Shown here: piece after piece, positions 35,251 to 39,680 of the stretch
Layout of the letters: the number at the start of each line of letters is the position of its first letter
Numbering within the stretch: position 1 is the first letter of the stretch
NCBI GenBank assembly: GCA_024401115.1
Contig: JAKSLP010000028.1
Span: 1 to 39,680, forward strand
Length of the DNA: 39,680 nt
Origin: Bacteroidaceae bacterium
Lineage (GTDB): Bacteria > Bacteroidota > Bacteroidia > Bacteroidales > Bacteroidaceae
Direction of reading: 5' to 3'
The notes under the pieces: model-generated
Database searches by the model: none
Told to the model about the DNA's origin: nothing
What the model saw: only the letters and a program-made list of their open reading frames with translations
Translations under genes and position numbers: made by a program

Positions 35251-36695
35251 TGGAAAATGTCTCTTGTTTCAAAGCGTTGAACAGCTCTTCTGATTCCAAT
35301 TCCATTCCTTTGAACACCAGAGGAGCCACTTGTCATACCTTTTTGGTTTATTATCAAGGCCGCAAATGCTTTCAGAAGAAGTTGAAGCCTGAATATTGGG
35401 ACAATCCTCGTTATTTGCAAGCTTTACAGAAAGAATATGAGTTAGGCAGGCGTTTGGAGCACACAAATCTTGTACGATACTATACGTGCGATGACACCTC
35501 AATTTATATGGAATATGTTGACGGTTTAACTTTAACTGATTTTGTAAAGGACAACCCAGTATATTTCCAGAGTCGTGAACATGTGACTCGTTTCCTGAAT
35601 GAATTATTATCTGCCATAGAATACATGCATACAAACCAGGTGATACATCTGGATTTGAAACCTGATAATATCATGGTGACCCATATTGGCCATTCTGCCA
35701 AGATTGTAGATTTGGGTTTCAGCTATGCCGATGCTTATGATTCTACATCAGGGCAAACCGATTCCTATTCCAATAATAAGATAAGTGAACAAGCCGACCT
35801 TTATTCACTATCTAAAGTATTGGAATTCATAAAGAAAAATATTGATAAATCCGCAATTTCAGATAGGCTTATCCAACAATTATCAACGAGCAGTGATGTA
35901 GAGCAGTTTCGATGTTTACAGGTGCACCAAAAACAGAAGATTAGGAATATTTCTATTTTTTCCGTTATATTTCTGTTGATGTTAGGTGTGTACGTCTATA
36001 TAAGCCATAGACAGGTTGATCGGTGGGCTGGTTTGATAGAGGAAGCCCATCCTGGTGCCATTTCACCAACCGATGCTCCTAAAGGCATATACATTGTTGA
36101 CTGGATGGGAAACTTGGTTGTTCCCAAAGATTGGAATTCTGATTATCGAGCTATAGCTGTGGCTTTAATAACGGACAGCACACGTGCCAGAATTGCCTTA
36201 ACTGATTTGTCCGAACTAATGGCTTGGGGTGAAAATACATTTGCAAAGCCCCTTATTCATACCAATGATACCACTTTGGCACACGATATGCCGGGAAATG
36301 CAATTTCAGATTATTTTGGCGCCTATAATACCAAGATATTTATGCGCACCAATCATCCCAATCCCAGTGCTGTGCTCAGTGCCAATGCTTATTGTTTTCC
36401 CGATGGCCTGAGCGGATATCTGCCAGCCTTAGGCGAATGCAGGGACTTGTGGCTAAACTTATCTGAGATCAATGAAGCCCTGAGAAGATGCAAAGGCGAT
36501 GAGTTTTCAGAATTGAATAGCTGGTATTGGACATCCACTCAGGATTATACCTATTATCGTGCATGGTCTATCAACTTTTCTCCAAATTCAGAAGAATTGC
36601 ATATATTTGCCAATCTTCGCAATGAAGAGAGTCGCTACGCCGATGAATACGGAGCCCCAAATCTATCTGTCAGACCTTTTGGTACTCTCTATTAG
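35250..36695 (+). CDS. Membrane Ser/Thr protein kinase with extracytoplasmic DUF1566/FISUMP-like domain
   Basis: Encodes 481 residues. A eukaryotic-like kinase occupies about 25-225: candidate ATP-anchoring lysine K43 or K44, helix-C glutamate near E62, catalytic loop 'HLDLKPDN' at 133-140 (D135), 'DLG' at 154-156 in place of DFG, and a C-lobe Asp in 'EQADLYSLSKVL' (D183). A single transmembrane helix follows (about 233-251). Residues 252-481 are predicted outside the cytoplasm: 'GIYIVDWMGNLV', 'GYLPALGECRDLWLN', 'SWYWTSTQDYTYYRAWSINF' and 'LSVRPFGTLY' resemble DUF1566/FISUMP domains. The glycine loop is degenerate and the C-lobe short, so activity is likely but not certain. A receptor kinase sensing envelope conditions is the natural inference. 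Confidence 0.82.
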   Translation: MENVSCFKALNSSSDSNSIPLNTRGATCHTFLVYYQGRKCFQKKLKPEYWDNPRYLQALQKEYELGRRLEHTNLVRYYTCDDTSIYMEYVDGLTLTDFVKDNPVYFQSREHVTRFLNELLSAIEYMHTNQVIHLDLKPDNIMVTHIGHSAKIVDLGFSYADAYDSTSGQTDSYSNNKISEQADLYSLSKVLEFIKKNIDKSAISDRLIQQLSTSSDVEQFRCLQVHQKQKIRNISIFSVIFLLMLGVYVYISHRQVDRWAGLIEEAHPGAISPTDAPKGIYIVDWMGNLVVPKDWNSDYRAIAVALITDSTRARIALTDLSELMAWGENTFAKPLIHTNDTTLAHDMPGNAISDYFGAYNTKIFMRTNHPNPSAVLSANAYCFPDGLSGYLPALGECRDLWLNLSEINEALRRCKGDEFSELNSWYWTSTQDYTYYRAWSINFSPNSEELHIFANLRNEESRYADEYGAPNLSVRPFGTLY

Positions 36696-36808
36696 TGTTT
36701 CAACATCTTATTTTCTACATGACGCTTTACAAAAGTGTTTATTTGTCTTTGTGTCCAATTCTGTTTGAAGCGGATGGCGTTTTAATGATTTTTTAACATT
36801 AAGGGGGG

Positions 36809-36816
36809 TAAATTTG
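36809..36816 (+). promoter_or_regulatory. -7 promoter element for the small XRE gene, preceded by a G6 tract
   Basis: TAAATTTG lies 18 nt before the ATG. It is directly preceded by six G (36803-36808) and a 6-bp inverted repeat TTAATG/CATTAA (36782-36802). Confidence 0.6.
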
Positions 36817-36834
36817 CAAAAATTAATCTTGCAA

Positions 36835-37062
36835 ATGGAAAAACCAATAGGAATCCTCATAAAAGAAGAATTAGAACGCCAGGAACGCACGGTCACCTGG
36901 TTTGCCAAGAAGTTAAACTGCCACCGCGTGAATGTGTACGATATTTTCAACCGTGAAAATATAGATACACAACTTCTTATTCGTATCTCTAAGGTGTTAA
37001 ATAAGAATTTCTTACGTGTGTTGGCGGATGATTTTGATAATATTACAGAAGGTGATATGTAA
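36835..37062 (+). CDS. Small XRE-like helix-turn-helix protein
   Basis: Encodes 75 residues that are almost entirely a Cro/C1-type helix-turn-helix: 'LERQERTVTWFAKKLNCHRV' followed by 'NVYDIFNRENIDTQLLIRIS' gives helices 2 and 3 in the expected register. The Met at 36814 precedes or overlaps the -7 element and is rejected. There is no partner toxin, and the gene has its own promoter between the kinase and the GYF_2 genes. It may regulate this cluster; that is inferred from position only. Confidence 0.78.
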   Translation: MEKPIGILIKEELERQERTVTWFAKKLNCHRVNVYDIFNRENIDTQLLIRISKVLNKNFLRVLADDFDNITEGDM

Positions 37063-37130
37063 AAACATACATTACTATTCTGTAAAAATATACAATACAC
37101 ATATTGCCCCTTTGTTGTAAGCAAAAAACA

Positions 37131-37138
37131 TATATTTG
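37131..37138 (+). promoter_or_regulatory. -7 promoter element for the GYF_2 gene
   Basis: TATATTTG is 22 nt before the ATG at 37161. A possible TTG lies 16 bp upstream at 37112-37114, closer than usual. Confidence 0.5.
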
Positions 37139-37160
37139 CAAAAATTATATAGATAATACT

Positions 37161-37760
37161 ATGGGACTTTTCAAATCAGCACTTAAGGCAGCAACCAGCA
37201 ATATAGCTGAAGCTGCGAAAGAAAAAATGATGACGGCTGCAGAAGGGATTACTGCAAATGAGTTGAAGGAAAAAACTTTGTCTGCAGCAAAATCAATGAT
37301 AGAATCTGGTTCTGAGGCATTTAATGCTAAAATGAAGCAAATTACAGAAAATGCAAGGGCAGCAGAAACAGGAACTGCAGACAATGGAGCAAAGGCTCAA
37401 TTTGTAAGCTCAGAAGTTGTTCGTTCCAATGTCTCACAGGGTGCAGCGGAACCGGTTGTTTCTCCATGTCCACCACCTGCACCGGTATTCAGTTATCATG
37501 CAATGATAGAGGGTGTTCAAAGAGGACCTTACAATTACGAACAATTCAAGCGTTTAGTGGATGCAGAAATGGTAACCAGTAAAACATTGGTGTGGTGTGA
37601 CGGTATGAGCAGTTGGAAAAAAGCATCAGAAGTTGACGATATGGTGGATTTCTTTCCAAGTAATTCCCCTATGATGCCGCCACTTCCTTCACAAGAAACA
37701 TGCCCTCCACCACTGCCCACTCAGAATGGTGGTAGTTGTCCTCCGCCACTTCCTTTGTAA
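37161..37760 (+). CDS. GYF_2-domain protein with proline-rich C-terminal tail
   Basis: Encodes 199 residues, with no signal peptide or membrane segment. Residues 1-65 are an amphipathic, Ala/Lys/Glu-rich helical region ('SALKAATSNIAEAAKEKMM'). Residues about 110-165 are a GYF_2 domain ('GPYNYEQFKRLVDAEMVTSK', 'SSWKKASEV'). The tail carries PPLP at 173-176 and two PPPLP motifs at 182-186 and 194-198. In eukaryotes GYF domains bind proline-rich peptides, so the tail could bind this protein's own domain or the two GYF_2 domains of the next protein; this is inference. The next gene begins 33 nt downstream and carries paralogous domains. Cytoplasmic scaffold function is the best guess. Confidence 0.8.
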   Translation: MGLFKSALKAATSNIAEAAKEKMMTAAEGITANELKEKTLSAAKSMIESGSEAFNAKMKQITENARAAETGTADNGAKAQFVSSEVVRSNVSQGAAEPVVSPCPPPAPVFSYHAMIEGVQRGPYNYEQFKRLVDAEMVTSKTLVWCDGMSSWKKASEVDDMVDFFPSNSPMMPPLPSQETCPPPLPTQNGGSCPPPLPL

Positions 37761-37793
37761 AGACATTTTTTAATAAAAATATTACTTATAAAA

Positions 37794-38990
37794 ATGAAGA
37801 CTGATAATACAACTGGCACATTAAATAGTGCTTCACAACAATCAGAAGTTGCTATCTATGCTGTTATTGATAATGAGCAGTGTGGCCCTTATAACGAAGT
37901 ACAATTTAAACGCTTAGTAGATAATGGTCTAGTAACATCTGAAACATTAATTTGGTCTCAAGAATTGCCTTCATGGGTTAAAGCTGGCGAAGTAGATGCC
38001 TTAAAATCATTCTTTGCTACAGTATCCGCTCCTGTTGTTCCCGAACCAGTCCAAGTTCCTGTTGTAGAACAAAAGGAGATTCAATATTATGCCAAGGTTG
38101 ATGGAGAAAAGCATGGTCCTTTTAATTGGAATCAATTTAAGCGTTTGGCCGATAATGATGTAATTAATACAGAAACTCCTGTTTGGCATGAGTCTTTACC
38201 ATCATGGATATGTGCAAAAGACCTTCCAGAATTAAATGGTATTATCAAAGAGCCTGTAGAAGAGAAACCAGAACCTGAGCCAGAACCTGCAAAAGAACAG
38301 GCACCTGTTTCATCATCTGCATCTGCGAATTATACCCCAAATTATACCACTTATTCATCTACAGAGCAAAATGTTTCTCCTACACCATGGTATAAAACTA
38401 AAGCTGCTATTTGGGGTGGTGTAGCCGGCATAGCTGTATTACTACTTTTATTCCTATTTATGGGAAACTCTACTTCTAGCGACAAATCTCAAAATCTGGA
38501 AAATTCTGAAGTAGCAGTTAGTTCAAGTTCTGTTGGCAATATTGATGTGGAAGAAAAAAATGAAAGTGATTCCGTTCAGTCAGAGGAATTGGATGTTGAC
38601 AAATCTCAAATTGAATCCATGCTTTCACAGTTATTTCCACCACAAGTCTACTACTCAAAAGGCTTAGAAGACATGTTTAAGCGCGTTGAGGAATATGCAG
38701 AGAAATTTGAAAGCGACCTCGGAGCTTTTGACGCAGATCCTTGGTATGAAAGTCAAGATCCAGATTTTAGTGCACAATACCAGATTGTTGAATTTGTAGA
38801 ATTCACAAAGACTCAGGCTATAGTAAAGATGAATATCATCCAAGAGGGTACACCTTCTCCACGCACAGTAAAAGTAATTAGTGAAGATGGTGAATTGAAG
38901 ATTGATGACTTCAAAGGCAGTGATGGAAACTGGTGGCGAAACAAATGTCAGAAACTCTTAGATTCTGGTAAATTCTATATGCTGAATTAA
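37794..38990 (+). CDS. Membrane protein with two GYF_2 domains
   Basis: Encodes 398 residues. Two cytoplasmic GYF_2 domains lie at about 20-75 ('GPYNEVQFKRLVDNGLVTSE') and 97-150 ('GPFNWNQFKRLADNDVINTE'), both clearly related to the single domain of the preceding protein. A Glu/Pro-rich linker (153-170) and Ser/Thr/Tyr-rich segment lead to one transmembrane helix (about 206-224). Residues 225-398 are predicted outside the cytoplasm: first an acidic, disordered part, then a compact domain ('FPPQVYYSKGLEDMFKRVEE', ending 'WWRNKCQKLLDSGKFYMLN') I do not recognise. Topology with GYF_2 inside is inferred from the lack of a signal peptide and basic 'YKTK' before the helix. Confidence 0.8.
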   Translation: MKTDNTTGTLNSASQQSEVAIYAVIDNEQCGPYNEVQFKRLVDNGLVTSETLIWSQELPSWVKAGEVDALKSFFATVSAPVVPEPVQVPVVEQKEIQYYAKVDGEKHGPFNWNQFKRLADNDVINTETPVWHESLPSWICAKDLPELNGIIKEPVEEKPEPEPEPAKEQAPVSSSASANYTPNYTTYSSTEQNVSPTPWYKTKAAIWGGVAGIAVLLLLFLFMGNSTSSDKSQNLENSEVAVSSSSVGNIDVEEKNESDSVQSEELDVDKSQIESMLSQLFPPQVYYSKGLEDMFKRVEEYAEKFESDLGAFDADPWYESQDPDFSAQYQIVEFVEFTKTQAIVKMNIIQEGTPSPRTVKVISEDGELKIDDFKGSDGNWWRNKCQKLLDSGKFYMLN

Positions 38991-39030
38991 TATCAAAAAA
39001 TGATTTATAAACAAAAAATAAAATAATATT

Positions 39031-39680
39031 ATGGCATTCTCAAAACAATTAGAAGATTTGATTGAAGCAGCTTTGGCTGATGGCGTGATTACAGATAAAG
39101 AACGATCAGTTTTGCATAAAAAAGCGTTACTGGAAGGTGTTGACCCAGATGAGGTTGATATGATTCTTCAAGGGCGTTTGGCAAAGACAAGGGTTACTCC
39201 TTCTACAGAGAAGCGTGGCAATATTGTGAAGTGTCCAAATTGTGGTGCACCTGTTAAGGCTGGTGCTACAAGATGTGATGGATGTGGATATGAATTTTCC
39301 AATGTAAAAGCAGTTCACTCAAGCTCGGTTTTTTTTGAAGCCATCCAAAAGGAAATGGCATCTAAGGAAAAAAGGGAAACGAAAAATGAAAATATAAATA
39401 TGATGATAAATAGTTTCCCTGTTCCAACAACAAAAGAGGATATTCTAGAGTTCTTGTATATGGGCATTCCTAATTCAAAAAAGAAGGGAAACTTTATTTC
39501 ATTGTATCCTGCCATTTCTGGTGTCATCATTGGAATTGTAATAATATTGATAGGTTCATTTAATTGTAAATTAGATAGAAGTGCAACATATTATATTAAA
39601 GTATATGGTGGTGCTGGCAATTACAGCTTAAAGTATAAGAAGATTCTTGATGTTGCAGACTCTATGTCAGAAGCTAAGGC
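39031..39680 (+). CDS. TerB-like/zinc-ribbon membrane protein (partial, runs off the window)
   Basis: At least 216 residues are encoded, without a stop before the window ends. The N-terminal 50 residues ('ALADGVITDKERSVLHKKAL') resemble a short TerB-like or tellurite-resistance-type helical domain. A zinc ribbon follows with C68, C71, C82 and C85 ('CPNCGAPVKAGATRCDGCGY'). A charged linker leads to a transmembrane segment at about 159-177 and then the beginning of a further domain ('ATYYIKVYGGAGNYSLKYKK'). It lies 40 nt after the two-GYF_2 gene and is probably cotranscribed. TerB-like and zinc-ribbon modules recur with GYF_2 in bacterial envelope-stress neighbourhoods, supporting a shared function. 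Exact family of the N-terminal domain is uncertain. Confidence 0.72.
   Translation, partial: MAFSKQLEDLIEAALADGVITDKERSVLHKKALLEGVDPDEVDMILQGRLAKTRVTPSTEKRGNIVKCPNCGAPVKAGATRCDGCGYEFSNVKAVHSSSVFFEAIQKEMASKEKRETKNENINMMINSFPVPTTKEDILEFLYMGIPNSKKKGNFISLYPAISGVIIGIVIILIGSFNCKLDRSATYYIKVYGGAGNYSLKYKKILDVADSMSEAK

Noticed and set aside
36835..37062. Toxin-antitoxin module
   Set aside because: The small XRE protein could be an antitoxin, but no toxin-like gene adjoins it; its neighbours are the kinase and GYF_2 genes.

Overview
The window looks like a chromosomal segment from a member of the order Bacteroidales, most likely Prevotellaceae. The evidence is the Bacteroidetes -7 promoter element (TAnnTTTG) in front of most transcription units, weak or absent Shine-Dalgarno sequences, families typical of the phylum (Porin_10-type putative porin, GH2 with a DUF4982-like tail, AAA/DUF4143 ATPase, stand-alone HsdR N-terminal protein next to holA), and a TonB-dependent receptor remnant. 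Species assignment is inference; no rRNA or tRNA gene was seen.

Positions 1-12,700 are mainly core metabolism. A stand-alone HsdR N-terminal nuclease-like gene diverges from holA. After a 1.27 kb AT-rich, palindrome-rich noncoding stretch comes an XRE-type regulator, then a compact run of pyrK-pyrD, folE, a membrane-anchored MORN-repeat/GH25 muramidase, and ligA, with overlapping or nearly abutting genes inside the two sub-units. dapA and ridA follow, converging on a Gfo/Idh/MocA oxidoreductase. Positions 12,770-28,600 hold envelope and glycan genes: a multipass membrane protein overlapping a convergent putative porin, a secreted GH3 glucosidase and secreted esterase in one unit, mfd, an NfeD-SPFH membrane pair, an HdeD-like protein, a secreted GH2 galactosidase and a secreted papain-like cysteine protease.

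From about 28,650 onward the region is accessory in character. An acyltransferase-3 gene and a decayed DJ-1/PfpI gene lie on opposite strands behind the same two-block promoter module, next to an AraC-family regulator that is the obvious candidate to bind it. The DJ-1 fragment is fused to the last part of a TonB-dependent receptor, a deletion scar. Two unrelated ATPases (archaeal-ATPase type and AAA/DUF4143) diverge from a 400 bp region full of short repeats. After the DUF4143 gene lies an unusual four-arm inverted repeat.

The right end (34,696-39,680, running off the window) is the best candidate for an undescribed system. It contains a helix-turn-helix-like protein translationally coupled to a membrane-spanning Ser/Thr kinase with an extracytoplasmic DUF1566/FISUMP-like domain; a tiny XRE protein; a GYF_2 protein ending in three proline-rich PPLP motifs; a membrane protein with two more GYF_2 domains; and a TerB-like/zinc-ribbon membrane protein. 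Three GYF_2 domains, proline-rich tails that could be their ligands, a kinase and membrane anchors suggest an envelope-associated signalling or scaffolding assembly. That joint function is inferred from gene order and domains only.
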